DNA from: Paenibacillaceae bacterium UBA6304
GTDB lineage: Bacteria; Bacillota; Bacilli; Paenibacillales; Paenibacillaceae
Direction: 5' to 3'
Length of the DNA stretch: 17,758 bases
NCBI GenBank assembly: GCA_002439285.1
Contig: DJTQ01000206.1
Location: 1 to 17,758, forward strand
The notes beneath the pieces are model-generated. The model did no database searches, was not told the DNA's origin, and saw only the letters and a program-made list of their open reading frames with translations. Below are positions 1-8,804 of the stretch, piece after piece. Made by a program: the position numbers and the translations under genes. Position 1 is the first letter of the stretch. Every line of letters begins with the position of its first letter.

Positions 1-9
1 CAACGAAGA

Positions 10-44
10 AGAGCACTGCCGATGAACTCGGTGGTGCTCTTTTT
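10..44 (+). terminator. Rho-independent terminator of an upstream gene outside the window
   Basis: A 13-bp stem (10-22 with 28-40, two G-T wobbles) has a 5-nt loop and is followed by TTTT. It most likely ends a rightward gene lying before position 1. Confidence 0.8.
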
Positions 45-79
45 GTTATTCAGGAATTACAGGAATTATAACTAACAAC

Positions 80-103
80 TTAACTGGAGAATTAACTGGA
101 TAA
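80..103. repeat. Tandem 12-bp direct repeat
   Basis: TTAACTGGAGAA (80-91) is followed at once by TTAACTGGATAA (92-103), 11 of 12 identical. The second copy is also the left arm of the first 21-bp palindrome, so this looks like a duplicated half-element at the edge of the repeat cluster. Confidence 0.6.
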
Positions 104-165
104 CCTACAGTTATTTTCGCGGGATTAGCTCGTTCAAGAAAACTAACTGTAAAACCTCCAGCTAA
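92..165. repeat. Paired palindromic repeat, unit A
   Basis: Two 21-bp imperfect palindromes of the form TAACTG-N9-CAGTTA or CAGCTA lie at 93-113 and 144-164, with starts exactly 51 bp apart. Positions 98-164 match 452-518 (unit C) with only five differences in 67 bp. This looks like an extragenic palindromic repeat family; I cannot name it from sequence alone. Confidence 0.75.
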
Positions 166-204
166 TTTGGTGGGTTTGTACTGTTTGGGAGGGAAAGCGC
201 TGAA

Positions 205-279
205 TTAGCTGTAGGTTTTCCATCTAATTCACAACAACTAACACGTCCGGGCAAAATTAACTGTAGGAAATCCAGTTAA
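205..279. repeat. Paired palindromic repeat, unit B (inverted, diverged)
   Basis: Palindromes at 206-226 (TAGCTG-N9-CATCTA) and 258-278 (TAACTG-N9-CAGTTA, perfect 6-bp arms) start 52 bp apart. The reverse complement of this unit resembles unit A in its palindromes, but the linker is strongly diverged. It therefore appears to be an older copy in the opposite orientation. Confidence 0.65.
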
Positions 280-445
280 TTGACCAACGGTAGCAGACTA
301 GATTCAAACTAAGCGGGTGGTGTGGGGATTAGTGAAGTAACAAGTGTTGAAGTGAGGTTTGATGGAGAAAGGTGTGTTTAAGTTAGGTGTGCTGAAGCGA
401 GCTACTTAAGCCGAACCATCCTAGACGTGGTGGAAAGAGTGGAAC
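280..445. other. Spacer with no recognisable feature
   Basis: About 165 bp between repeat units B and C. I see no convincing open reading frame with a ribosome binding site, no terminator and no clear promoter. Confidence 0.5.
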
Positions 446-519
446 TTACCCGGATAACCTACGGTTATTTTCGCAGGATTATCTCGTTCAACACAACTAA
501 CTGTAAAACCTCCAGCTAG
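446..519. repeat. Paired palindromic repeat, unit C
   Basis: Palindromes at 447-467 (TACCCG-N9-CGGTTA, degenerate) and 498-518 (TAACTG-N9-CAGCTA) start 51 bp apart, the same pitch as unit A. It lies in the same orientation as unit A and is nearly identical to it over 67 bp. It ends about 165 bp before the start codon of the sigma factor gene. Confidence 0.75.
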
Positions 520-684
520 ATGACATCAACTGCTGCGCCCAAGTCCAACTCCGATGATGGCAAGGATAGATACATTTATTTGCGCTTGAAATTAATTTTT
601 TCATATTGTACCGTATCTGCGAGAGTGAATTTATCGTTTATAACAATGAGATCGGATAGGATGATCTTGAGGAGGTGTGCCAAG
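519..684 (+). other. 5' region of the sigma factor-clpP operon, promoter not resolved
   Basis: An open frame runs through this stretch from an ATG at 520, but that ATG abuts the repeat and has no Shine-Dalgarno sequence. The DNA is AT-rich around 570-645 and holds isolated promoter-like hexamers (TTGTAC 606-611, TATAAC 639-644). None is paired at a normal spacing, so I do not call a promoter. Confidence 0.4.
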
Positions 685-1479
685 ATGCGTATGAGGCAGG
701 AGGAAGGCCAGTCGGCGAACGGGAGTGAGAGGGAGCTGGCGGATATATCGGAGTGGGTTGGAACGCACCAGCAGGCCCTTAGGCTGTACTGCCGTTCCTT
801 GGCAGGTTCACCATGGGAAGGTGATGATTTGGCTCAGGATACCTGGCTTAAAGTATGGTCGGCTTGGCGTGGTGGGGTGGATGGGGAGCGAATGACGCGT
901 GCCTATTTGTACCGTGCTGCGCGCAATGCGTGGATAGACCGTAATCGCAAGAAAAGAGTATCCCTTGTCCGCGAACCATTAGAAGACGAGTTGCAAATAG
1001 CTGAGGTGAATGCTCTGGACGTATGGACGGCTATGGAGACCTTGGTACAAACTTTGGTTCCGGCCCAGCGTACGGCGCTGTTACTAGTCGATATTTTGAA
1101 ATATACCGCAGCTGAAGCCGCAGAGCTTATAGATTCTACGGAGGGCGCGGTAAAAGCCGCCTTGCATCGGGCTCGCGCGAAGCTGAAGACTTCTATGACG
1201 GAAAATACCACTGAGCATCCGTATCCGAATCGGCATCGGACCGTTGAAGGTGAACGATCGCTGGGAAATGAAAAGTCAGAGTCGGATGAGTTGATGGCTT
1301 ATGCTTATTTGGAGGCTTTTCGCCAACAAAACACGGCTGCGATGGTGATGCTGATGAATGATTCAGCATCTAAAGAGGTTGTGATTTCCTTGCTCCAAGT
1401 ACAGCGTCAGTCCGAACGACTGCAGAACAGCTCCCTTTCGCCGAAGAATGGCAACCCCTCCATGCAATTGGCCGCTTAA
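685..1479 (+). CDS. ECF-type RNA polymerase sigma factor with long C-terminal tail
   Basis: This 264-aa protein should direct RNA polymerase to a small set of promoters as a sigma-70 family ECF factor. Residues about 20-95 look like region 2, with a [12 protein letters not shown] core and an arginine-rich RNRKKR end. Residues about 115-168 look like region 4, with the helix-turn-helix ending in [13 protein letters not shown] tail of about 95 residues follows, longer than in minimal ECF factors; near residue 204 it contains [13 protein letters not shown], reminiscent of the first helix of SnoaL-like domains, but the rest of that fold is absent. I chose ATG 685 because GGAGG at 671-675 lies 9 nt upstream; the frame is open back to 520 without any ribosome site. 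clpP follows 17 bp later, so the two are probably cotranscribed. No anti-sigma gene is adjacent. The family call is firm; the regulon is unknown. Confidence 0.85.
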   Translation: MRMRQEEGQSANGSERELADISEWVGTHQQALRLYCRSLAGSPWEGDDLAQDTWLKVWSAWRGGVDGERMTRAYLYRAARNAWIDRNRKKRVSLVREPLEDELQIAEVNALDVWTAMETLVQTLVPAQRTALLLVDILKYTAAEAAELIDSTEGAVKAALHRARAKLKTSMTENTTEHPYPNRHRTVEGERSLGNEKSESDELMAYAYLEAFRQQNTAAMVMLMNDSASKEVVISLLQVQRQSERLQNSSLSPKNGNPSMQLAA

Positions 1480-1496
1480 AAAATGGAGGTGTCGAT

Positions 1497-2090
1497 ATGA
1501 GCATGGTAGTCCCATATGTAATCGAGCAAACAGGTCATGGTGAGAGGTCCTATGATATTTACTCCCGCTTGTTAAAAGACCGCATCGTATTCTTGGGTTC
1601 TGCAATCGATGATCAGGTGGCTAACAGTATTACGGCACAAATGCTGTTTTTGGCCGCAGAGGATCCGGAGAAAGACATCCACTTCTATATAAACAGTCCC
1701 GGGGGCTCTACATCTGCAGGCTTTGCGATTTACGATACAATGCAGTATGTAAAACCCGATGTCCAGACGATCTGTTCGGGCATGGCCGCTTCATTTGCCG
1801 CTATATTATTGATGTCCGGGGCTAAGGGGAAACGTTTTGCGCTCCCGAACAGCGAGGTTATGATTCATCAGCCGCATGGAGGGGCGCAAGGCCAGGCCAG
1901 CGATATTGAGATCAGCGCCAGACGAATTATTCGGACGAGAGAACGATTGAATCAAATCGCGGCAGAGCAGACGGGACAACCGATTGAACGGATTGCGCAG
2001 GATATGGATCGGGATTATTTTATGACTGCGGAAGAAGCAAGAGCCTACGGAATTCTGGATCAGGTAATCCGTTCAAATTCCATAAAGTAA
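1497..2090 (+). CDS. clpP: ATP-dependent Clp protease proteolytic subunit ClpP
   Basis: This is a serine peptidase that assembles into a tetradecameric chamber and degrades substrates delivered by Clp ATPases in the cytoplasm. At 197 aa it has normal length. The catalytic triad is visible as Ser99 (in SGMAAS), His124 (in MIHQPHGG) and Asp173 (in DMDRDYFM), and the NSPGGS oxyanion-hole segment is at residues 66-71. The ATG is preceded by GGAGGTG at 1484-1490. It lies 17 bp behind a sigma factor gene and ahead of a strong terminator, so it ends a probable two-gene operon. This is not the usual stand-alone clpP setting of Bacillus, so it could be a paralogue with a special substrate; paralogy cannot be tested within this window. 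Confidence 0.95.
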   Translation: MSMVVPYVIEQTGHGERSYDIYSRLLKDRIVFLGSAIDDQVANSITAQMLFLAAEDPEKDIHFYINSPGGSTSAGFAIYDTMQYVKPDVQTICSGMAASFAAILLMSGAKGKRFALPNSEVMIHQPHGGAQGQASDIEISARRIIRTRERLNQIAAEQTGQPIERIAQDMDRDYFMTAEEARAYGILDQVIRSNSIK

Positions 2091-2120
2091 ATAAAGTTAT
2101 GCAAATTGACTAACAAGATG

Positions 2121-2150
2121 AACCGTTGTCCAGTGGACAACGGTTTTGTT
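2121..2150 (+). terminator. Rho-independent terminator after clpP
   Basis: A perfect 11-bp stem (2121-2131 with 2135-2145) has a 3-nt loop and continues into TTTTGTT. It closes the sigma factor-clpP unit. Confidence 0.9.
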
Positions 2151-2342
2151 ATGCGTATGATCTTTTCAAGTTTGTGCGCATGGACCCTTTTAGGAATGGA
2201 AAACCGTGGTTTAGGGCAGTTTACTTTCAAAACCAAGTTGTACTTTAATGCAAGTGGAAGGGATACTCTAATAGGGGTTGTACATCTCCAAGAGACATAA
2301 GTATTCCCTGAATAGGCTATTCGTCTTTCCATCCGCTTATCC
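2151..2342. other. Intergenic region upstream of the guaB promoter
   Basis: No credible gene is seen. A 64-codon open frame at 2106-2300 starts inside the clpP terminator region and has no ribosome site. The only structure I find is the perfect palindrome GAATAGGCTATTC at 2310-2322, about 20 bp upstream of the guaB -35 box. No purine riboswitch signature is recognisable. Confidence 0.5.
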
Positions 2343-2371
2343 TTGACAGCCTATAGGCCCTTTGCTAAGAT
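2343..2371 (+). promoter_or_regulatory. Sigma-A promoter of guaB
   Basis: A perfect -35 TTGACA (2343-2348) and a 17-bp spacer precede -10 TAAGAT (2366-2371). The spacer contains the perfect palindrome GCCTATAGGC (2349-2358), a possible operator. Transcription should start near 2378, giving a leader of about 85 nt. Confidence 0.8.
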
Positions 2372-2379
2372 GGCAATAA

Positions 2380-3921
<1,542 letters not shown>

Positions 3922-3976
3922 GAACCTAATACCCGGTCCCCGGACATGGGAGAGCTGCTGGGACCAATATATACCA

Positions 3977-4015
3977 AGACAGGCAGGGCGGTTTCCGCTC
4001 TGCCTGTCTTTTTTT
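3977..4015 (+). terminator. Rho-independent terminator after guaB
   Basis: A 15-bp stem (3977-3991 with 3995-4009, one G-T wobble) has a 3-nt loop and is followed by a run of seven T. Confidence 0.93.
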
Positions 4016-4028
4016 GCGGTAGGCCCTG

Positions 4029-4037
4029 TGATAGAAT
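4029..4037 (+). promoter_or_regulatory. Extended -10 promoter of dacA
   Basis: TGATAGAAT is an extended -10 element (TG-n-TAGAAT) with no recognisable -35, since the terminator T-run occupies that place. The expected transcription start near 4044 leaves almost no leader before the ATG at 4049, which supports the downstream TTG start for dacA. Confidence 0.5.
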
Positions 4038-4081
4038 AGATAAAGCTAATGAACGAGAATAAGAGAGGAGCTTTAAGAACA

Positions 4082-5482
4082 TTGAAACTGAAAGAAAACA
4101 ACCGCACAACTTCGAAATCAAAACGGAAATCACTCCGGAAAGGGGTAGCTTCCGTTCTGTTGTTGAATATGCTGTGCTTCTCTCTGGTTCCGGCGCTGGC
4201 GCTGGCTGAGGGTGAGCAGACGGAGTCTACTACATCAACTAAACCGGCGGCTGTGCAAGCAGGAGCCACTCAAATTCCTTCCGCCGAATCCTTGGACCTG
4301 AAGGTAAGTTCCGCTATTTTGCTGGAGCCCGTCTCAGGACAGGTCCTGCTCAATATTAATGGAGACCAACCGCTTCCTCCGGCAAGCATGACGAAAATGA
4401 TGACCGAGTATATCGTGGCCGACCTTGTCAAACAAGGCAAATTCAGCTGGGATGATGTAGTGACGGTCCAGAAGAATGCCGCTAATACCGTCGGTTCCAA
4501 GATTTTTCTCGCTGAAGGGGATCAACATACTATAGAAGAATTGTATACTGCGATGGCTATTGCCTCCGCAAATGACGCAACTGTAGCATTGGCAGAATAC
4601 GTTGCCGGCTCAGAACAGGCTTTTGTTAAAATGATGAATGACGAAGCCCAAAGAATGGGAATGAAGACGGCCCACTTTGCGAATTCGACCGGATTGGATA
4701 TTGCCGATATGCCGGAAGAGTTTAGAACTCAGGATGGCAAAGAGACAGTGATGTCCGCTATGGACGCAGCGATCTTGGCTAAATATATCGTGACGGACCA
4801 TCCAGACTTTACCCGGTTCACTACGATCCAAAGTAAAAAGTTCCGCGAACGCGATACGGCACCTATGTCGAACTTGAACTGGATGCTGGAAGCCAATAAG
4901 GATGTAACCAACTTTAAGCAATTCGCCTATGAAGGCATGGACGGTCTGAAAACCGGGCATACGGCTAATGCCGGCAACTGTTTTACCGGAACTGCGGAAC
5001 GAAATGGCATGCGACTGATTAGCGTAGTTATGGGTACGTCCTCCGATAAGGCCCGTTTCGTGGAGACCCGCAAGGTATTGGACTACGGTTTTAATAACTT
5101 TGAAACTAAACAAATCATTCCGCCCAAATCGACGGTAGCAGGTACGGAAACCGTTACGGTGAAAAAGGCGAAAAACACCTCTGTGCCGGTTGTCAGCGAC
5201 CAAGGGGTCAGCTTCGTTATTCCTAAAGGCGCTGACATTAGCGGAATTCAATCTTCTGTGGCATTGACTAACGAAACATTGACGGCACCGCTGAAACAGG
5301 GTACTTCCGTCGGGACGGTTAAGTATTCCTTTAAACCGGCAGGAATGGATCAGACGCTGGAAAAAACCGTGAACCTCATTACGTCCGAAGATGCAGAGAA
5401 AGCAAGCTGGTTTAAGCTTCTGATGCGTGCCATTGGAGACTTCTTCCGTGACCTGTTCAACGGCATCAAAAACTTATTCTAA
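4082..5482 (+). CDS. dacA: D-alanyl-D-alanine carboxypeptidase (PBP5-type), DacA
   Basis: This penicillin-binding protein trims the terminal D-alanine from peptidoglycan pentapeptides outside the membrane. The 466-aa product has a basic N-terminus and a hydrophobic signal peptide ending near ALALA. The peptidase S11 domain carries all three active-site motifs: Ser102-Met-Thr-Lys105, Ser162-Ala-Asn164 and Lys290-Thr-Gly. A beta-rich C-terminal domain follows, then an amphipathic helix rich in Phe and Leu (FKLLMRAIGDFFRDLF) that probably anchors it to the membrane. I prefer the TTG at 4082, with GAGAGGAG (4063-4070) 11 nt upstream. The ATG at 4049 has no ribosome site and sits next to the predicted transcription start. 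Function is firm; the start is moderately sure. Confidence 0.93.
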   Translation: MKLKENNRTTSKSKRKSLRKGVASVLLLNMLCFSLVPALALAEGEQTESTTSTKPAAVQAGATQIPSAESLDLKVSSAILLEPVSGQVLLNINGDQPLPPASMTKMMTEYIVADLVKQGKFSWDDVVTVQKNAANTVGSKIFLAEGDQHTIEELYTAMAIASANDATVALAEYVAGSEQAFVKMMNDEAQRMGMKTAHFANSTGLDIADMPEEFRTQDGKETVMSAMDAAILAKYIVTDHPDFTRFTTIQSKKFRERDTAPMSNLNWMLEANKDVTNFKQFAYEGMDGLKTGHTANAGNCFTGTAERNGMRLISVVMGTSSDKARFVETRKVLDYGFNNFETKQIIPPKSTVAGTETVTVKKAKNTSVPVVSDQGVSFVIPKGADISGIQSSVALTNETLTAPLKQGTSVGTVKYSFKPAGMDQTLEKTVNLITSEDAEKASWFKLLMRAIGDFFRDLFNGIKNLF

Positions 5483-5507
5483 CAAATAAGAATTCCCGGT
5501 ATACGGG

Positions 5508-5536
5508 TTGTATAGTTCAGGAGAATATTGTAAAAT
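5508..5536 (+). promoter_or_regulatory. Sigma-A promoter of pdxST
   Basis: TTGTAT (5508-5513), a 17-bp spacer and TAAAAT (5531-5536). The short dyad CCCGGTATACGGG at 5495-5507 abuts the -35 box; it might be an operator, but its arms are only 4 bp. No separate terminator for dacA is visible between 5483 and 5508, so some readthrough from dacA is possible. Confidence 0.7.
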
Positions 5537-5568
5537 AACAAGTTAGATTATTATCGGGAGGCATGGGC

Positions 5569-6450
5569 ATGGAAACAGGAACTTCGCGAGTAAAAAGAGG
5601 CATGGCTGAGATGCAAAAAGGCGGCGTCATTATGGACGTAATGAATGCTGAACAAGCTAAAATCGCCGAAGCGGCCGGAGCAACCGCGGTTATGGCTTTG
5701 GAACGCGTTCCTTCCGATATTCGTGCAGCAGGCGGGGTAGCCCGGATGGCGGACCCTACGATTGTAGAAGAGGTTATGAAGGTAGTATCCATTCCTGTTA
5801 TGGCCAAAGCGCGGATCGGGCATTATGTCGAAGCGAAAGTTCTTGAATCTCTCGGGGTAGACTATTTGGATGAGAGTGAAGTCTTGACCCCGGCAGATGA
5901 AGTGTTCCATATCGATAAACGTGATTTTACCGTTCCTTTTGTCTGTGGGGCGAAAGACCTGGGAGAAGCCCTACGGCGGATTGGCGAGGGTGCATCCATG
6001 ATCCGGACCAAAGGAGAGCCTGGAACAGGCAATATCGTGGAAGCGGTTCGTCACATGCGTTTGATCAATAGTCAAATCCGTAAAGTAGCAAATATGTCGA
6101 AGGACGAGCTGTACGCAGAAGCAAAAAATCTGGGTGTGGCGTATGACCTGCTGCTGGAAGTGCACGAGAACGGCAAATTGCCGGTCGTCAATTTTGCAGC
6201 GGGCGGGGTGGCGACCCCGGCGGATGCTGCTTTGATGATGTATCTGGGTGCGGACGGCGTATTTGTCGGTTCGGGGATTTTCAAATCCGACAGCCCGGAG
6301 AAATTTGCCCGTGCCATTGTGGAGGCGACGACGCATTACACCGATTACAAATTGATCGCCGAAGTATCCAAGAATTTGGGAACCCCGATGAAAGGCATCG
6401 AAATTTCGAAGTTGAGTCCGGCCGAACGGATGTCGGACCGCGGCTGGTAA
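5569..6450 (+). CDS. pdxS: Pyridoxal 5'-phosphate synthase lyase subunit PdxS
   Basis: It builds pyridoxal 5'-phosphate from ribose 5-phosphate, glyceraldehyde 3-phosphate and ammonia supplied by PdxT, in the DXP-independent pathway. The 293-aa (beta/alpha)8 barrel is highly conserved. Asp23 is in [10 protein letters not shown], Lys80 in VMAKARIGH and Lys148 in [10 protein letters not shown]; the two lysines carry the covalent intermediates in this family. The C-terminal phosphate-binding stretch [12 protein letters not shown] is present. Two ATGs, at 5563 and 5569, are in frame. GGAGG (5557-5561) is 7 nt from the second and too close to the first, so I chose 5569, which also fits the usual N-terminus. 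pdxT follows after 76 bp. Confidence 0.97.
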   Translation: METGTSRVKRGMAEMQKGGVIMDVMNAEQAKIAEAAGATAVMALERVPSDIRAAGGVARMADPTIVEEVMKVVSIPVMAKARIGHYVEAKVLESLGVDYLDESEVLTPADEVFHIDKRDFTVPFVCGAKDLGEALRRIGEGASMIRTKGEPGTGNIVEAVRHMRLINSQIRKVANMSKDELYAEAKNLGVAYDLLLEVHENGKLPVVNFAAGGVATPADAALMMYLGADGVFVGSGIFKSDSPEKFARAIVEATTHYTDYKLIAEVSKNLGTPMKGIEISKLSPAERMSDRGW

Positions 6451-6526
6451 TAGGTAAAAGCAGCGTGTAGTTTTGTCGGCGCTAGATAAGGGTCAGGCAG
6501 CCTGTGCAGGGAAAGAAGGGTAGAAG

Positions 6527-7111
6527 ATGAAGGTAGGCGTATTGGCGCTTCAAGGCGCCGTAGCGGAGCATATAAGAAGCATTGAGAATGCTGGCGCTGA
6601 GGGCGTTGCCATTAAGCATCCCGAACAATTGCAGGAGCTTGGGGGATTAATTATTCCCGGCGGCGAAAGCACGACCATCGGGAAACTGATGCGTAAATAC
6701 GGTTTTATGGATACGATCCGGACCTTTTCAGACCTAGGGAAACCTATCTTCGGAACCTGTGCCGGGCTGATCGTTATGGCCAAAGAAATCGAAGGTGGGG
6801 AAGAAGCCCACCTCGAACTGATGAATATCAGGGTTTCCCGTAATGCTTTTGGCCGCCAGCGGGAGAGCTTTGAGACCGATCTGGAAGTGAAGGGGCTGGA
6901 GGAACCGCTGCGTGCTGTGTTTATTCGTGCGCCCCTCATTACGGAGGTCGGTAAGGAAGTGGATGTGTTATCCACATATAAGGATGAGATCGTAACTGCC
7001 CGTCAGGGTCATTTGCTGGTGTCATCCTTTCATCCGGAATTGACGGATGACCATTCCCTTCATACTTATTTTTTAGAGATGATCAAGGCGAGCCAGGCGG
7101 TCGTGAAATAA
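6527..7111 (+). CDS. pdxT: Pyridoxal 5'-phosphate synthase glutaminase subunit PdxT
   Basis: It hydrolyses glutamine and channels ammonia to PdxS; twelve copies decorate the PdxS dodecamer in known complexes. The 194-aa class I-like glutaminase shows the oxyanion segment PGGESTT (44-50), the nucleophile Cys78 in FGTCAGL, and His169-Pro-Glu171 near the C-terminus, completing the triad. The ribosome site is a purine-rich stretch (GAAAGAAGGGTAGAAG) just before the ATG. It is most likely cotranscribed with pdxS, because the 76-bp gap holds neither a terminator nor a clear promoter. Confidence 0.96.
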   Translation: MKVGVLALQGAVAEHIRSIENAGAEGVAIKHPEQLQELGGLIIPGGESTTIGKLMRKYGFMDTIRTFSDLGKPIFGTCAGLIVMAKEIEGGEEAHLELMNIRVSRNAFGRQRESFETDLEVKGLEEPLRAVFIRAPLITEVGKEVDVLSTYKDEIVTARQGHLLVSSFHPELTDDHSLHTYFLEMIKASQAVVK

Positions 7112-7123
7112 AGGCTATATGTG

Positions 7124-7163
7124 AACCTTGACTCTTATCCAAGGGTTAGGGTTGTTTTCTTTT
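7124..7163 (+). terminator. Possible weak terminator after pdxT
   Basis: AACCTTG (7124-7130) pairs with CAAGGGTT (7140-7147) with one bulge, and a T-rich stretch lies at 7152-7163. The T-run starts several bases after the stem, so termination may be inefficient. Confidence 0.3.
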
Positions 7164-7200
7164 CTAAGCTGTAAGCGGGATGATTCTAGGAGGGACCACC

Positions 7201-8484
7201 ATGTTGGATGTTAAAATATTGCGAAATGATTATGCGCGTGTCGAAGAGGCACTGAAGAACCGGGGGAAATCACTATTTTTAATCGCGGAGTTTCCGCAGC
7301 TTGATGAGAAACGCCGGGAGCTGCTGCAAGAGAGCGAAGCCCTTAAAAACCGCCGTAATAATGTATCGGCTGAAGTAGCGCAGCGGAAGAAAAACAAAGA
7401 AAATGCGGATGAGCTGATCGTTGAAATGCGTGAGGTGGGTGACCGGATCAAGCAGTTAGACGATGAAGTTCGCGAGCTTGAAGCCAAAATCGATGAATTG
7501 ACAATGAATATTCCGAACATCCCTAACAGCAGTGTACCGGTAGGTGCTTCGGAAGATGAAAATGTGGAGATTCGCCGTTGGAGCGAGCCAAGAAATTTTA
7601 ACTTCACGCCAAAAGCGCATTGGGACGTTGCTGTGGAACTTGGAATCCTCGACTTTGAAGCCGGGGCGAAGGTGACCGGATCACGGTTTACTTTTTATAA
7701 AGGGTTGGGTGCGCGCTTGGAGCGTGCGCTGATCAGTTTTATGATGGATCTGCACAGCAATGACCACGGATATGAAGAGATGCTGCCGCCATACATTGTG
7801 AACCGGGATAGCCTTTACGGAACCGGGCAGCTCCCTAAGTTTGAGGAGGATCTCTTCAAGCTAACGGAAAGCGACTATTATCTGATTCCGACGGCGGAAG
7901 TGCCGGTGACGAACTATCATCGTGACGAGATTTTGAGCGCCGAAGACTTGCCTCGCAAGTATGTGGCATATAGCTCATGTTTCCGTTCCGAAGCCGGAGC
8001 TGCTGGGCGGGATACGCGGGGATTGATTCGCCAGCACCAGTTCAATAAGGTGGAAATGATTAAGATCGTTCATCCTGAAACGTCTTATGATGAGCTGGAG
8101 CAAATGACCGCTAACGCGGAACGTGTGCTGCAATTATTGAATCTGCCTTACCGGGTCCTGGCGCTGTGCACAGGAGATCTTGGCTTTACGGCTGCCAAGA
8201 CTTATGACCTTGAAGTATGGCTGCCGGAGAGCGGCGTATACCGCGAAATCTCCTCTTGCTCGAACGTAGAGGATTTCCAGGCCCGCCGGGCAAACATCCG
8301 CTTCCGCCCAGAGCCGAAGTCCAAACCGGAATTCGTGCATACGTTGAACGGATCGGGGTTGGCAGTAGGGCGCACGGTTGCCGCTATTTTGGAAAATTAC
8401 CAGCTTGAGGACGGCAGTGTGGAAATTCCGGAAGTGCTGCGACCTTATATGGGTAATATAGCTGTAATTTCCAAGCGGAAATAG
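7201..8484 (+). CDS. serS: Seryl-tRNA synthetase SerS
   Basis: It charges tRNA-Ser (and tRNA-Sec where present) with serine, using ATP, in the cytosol. The 427-aa class IIa synthetase starts with a long antiparallel coiled coil (residues about 30-105, rich in Lys, Glu and Leu) that grips the long variable arm of tRNA-Ser. The catalytic core has motif 2 at FRSEAG (from residue 261) and motif 3 at [15 protein letters not shown] (around 385-399). The ATG at 7201 has AGGAGGG (7188-7194) 6 nt upstream and gives the family N-terminus MLDVKILR; the ATG at 7180 would add seven residues without support. Only about 90 bp separate it from pdxT, too short for the T-box leader known on serS genes of other Firmicutes. 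tRNA-Ser follows immediately. Confidence 0.97.
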   Translation: MLDVKILRNDYARVEEALKNRGKSLFLIAEFPQLDEKRRELLQESEALKNRRNNVSAEVAQRKKNKENADELIVEMREVGDRIKQLDDEVRELEAKIDELTMNIPNIPNSSVPVGASEDENVEIRRWSEPRNFNFTPKAHWDVAVELGILDFEAGAKVTGSRFTFYKGLGARLERALISFMMDLHSNDHGYEEMLPPYIVNRDSLYGTGQLPKFEEDLFKLTESDYYLIPTAEVPVTNYHRDEILSAEDLPRKYVAYSSCFRSEAGAAGRDTRGLIRQHQFNKVEMIKIVHPETSYDELEQMTANAERVLQLLNLPYRVLALCTGDLGFTAAKTYDLEVWLPESGVYREISSCSNVEDFQARRANIRFRPEPKSKPEFVHTLNGSGLAVGRTVAAILENYQLEDGSVEIPEVLRPYMGNIAVISKRK

Positions 8485-8485
8485 C

Positions 8486-8514
8486 TTGATATCGTTTCTA
8501 GTCTGTGATAGAAT
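8486..8514 (+). promoter_or_regulatory. Sigma-A promoter of tRNA-Ser
   Basis: TTGATA (8486-8491), a 17-bp spacer and TAGAAT (8509-8514), with an extended TG at 8506-8507. Transcription should start near 8521, about 25 nt before the mature tRNA. The -35 begins 2 bp after the serS stop codon. Confidence 0.75.
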
Positions 8515-8539
8515 CTGATTTGTTACGCGAATCAGATTC
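8511..8539. promoter_or_regulatory. Perfect 10-bp inverted repeat over the tRNA-Ser -10 and start site
   Basis: GAATCTGATT (8511-8520) and AATCAGATTC (8530-8539) are exact inverted copies separated by 9 bp, followed by ACTTTT. It could be an operator overlapping the -10 and +1 of the tRNA promoter, or a serS 3' hairpin in readthrough RNA with a weak T-run. Confidence 0.55.
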
Positions 8540-8545
8540 ACTTTT

Positions 8546-8634
8546 GGAGAGGTACCGAAGCGGTCATAACGGGGCGGTCTTGAAAACCGTTAGGGTGCAA
8601 GCCCACATGGGTTCGAATCCCATCCTCTCCGCCA
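8546..8634 (+). tRNA. tRNA-Ser, anticodon UGA
   Basis: The acceptor arms GGAGAGG (8546-8552) and CCTCTCC (8624-8630) pair fully, and CCA is encoded at 8632-8634. The anticodon loop CTTGAAA (8579-8585) gives TGA at 8581-8583, reading UCA and other UCN codons. A long variable arm with its own short stem lies around 8591-8606, and the T-loop GTTCGAATC is standard. It sits directly behind the gene of its own synthetase. Confidence 0.96.
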
Positions 8635-8660
8635 GTTATATTTTTAATATGAAAATCTTT

Positions 8661-8688
8661 GAGAGGGCGATGAGTCGCTCTCTTTTTT
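8661..8688 (+). terminator. Rho-independent terminator after tRNA-Ser
   Basis: GAGAG and CGA (8661-8670, with a 2-nt bulge) pair with TCG and CTCTC (8675-8682) across a 4-nt loop, followed by six T. Confidence 0.75.
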
Positions 8689-8804
8689 GTTTATCGCGCT
8701 CCTCTCCGTTACCGTGTATAGATGAATTTAACAGTATAAGCCGGGCTTGAATGTTGCAGGTTAATACAGTAAGTAATGCATCCTATAGGAAGGGGGAGTC
8801 TCTG

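Noticed and set aside
80..519. CRISPR-like spaced repeats
   Set aside because: The repeats are palindromic, occur in both orientations, and the sequences between them are themselves partly repeated; there is no uniform repeat-spacer order and no cas gene.
606..644. Sigma-A or ECF promoter for the sigma factor operon
   Set aside because: Candidate boxes (TTGTAC, TATAAC, CGTTTA) do not pair at an accepted spacing.
520..684. N-terminal extension of the sigma factor from ATG 520
   Set aside because: No ribosome site at 520, the sequence abuts the repeat element, and ATG 685 has an ideal GGAGG.
2106..2300. 64-codon open frame between clpP and guaB
   Set aside because: It runs through the clpP terminator, has no ribosome binding site and no recognisable protein features.
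6968..6976. Perfect DnaA box TTATCCACA inside pdxT
   Set aside because: It is a single box within a coding sequence with no neighbouring boxes; a lone 9-mer in about 18 kb is not notable.
7112..7200. T-box leader for serS
   Set aside because: Only about 90 bp are available and no T-box sequence or antiterminator pattern is visible.
8779..8785. Sigma-G -10 (CATCCTA) for sspP
   Set aside because: The implied start would fall in the ribosome binding site and no -35 lies at the right distance.
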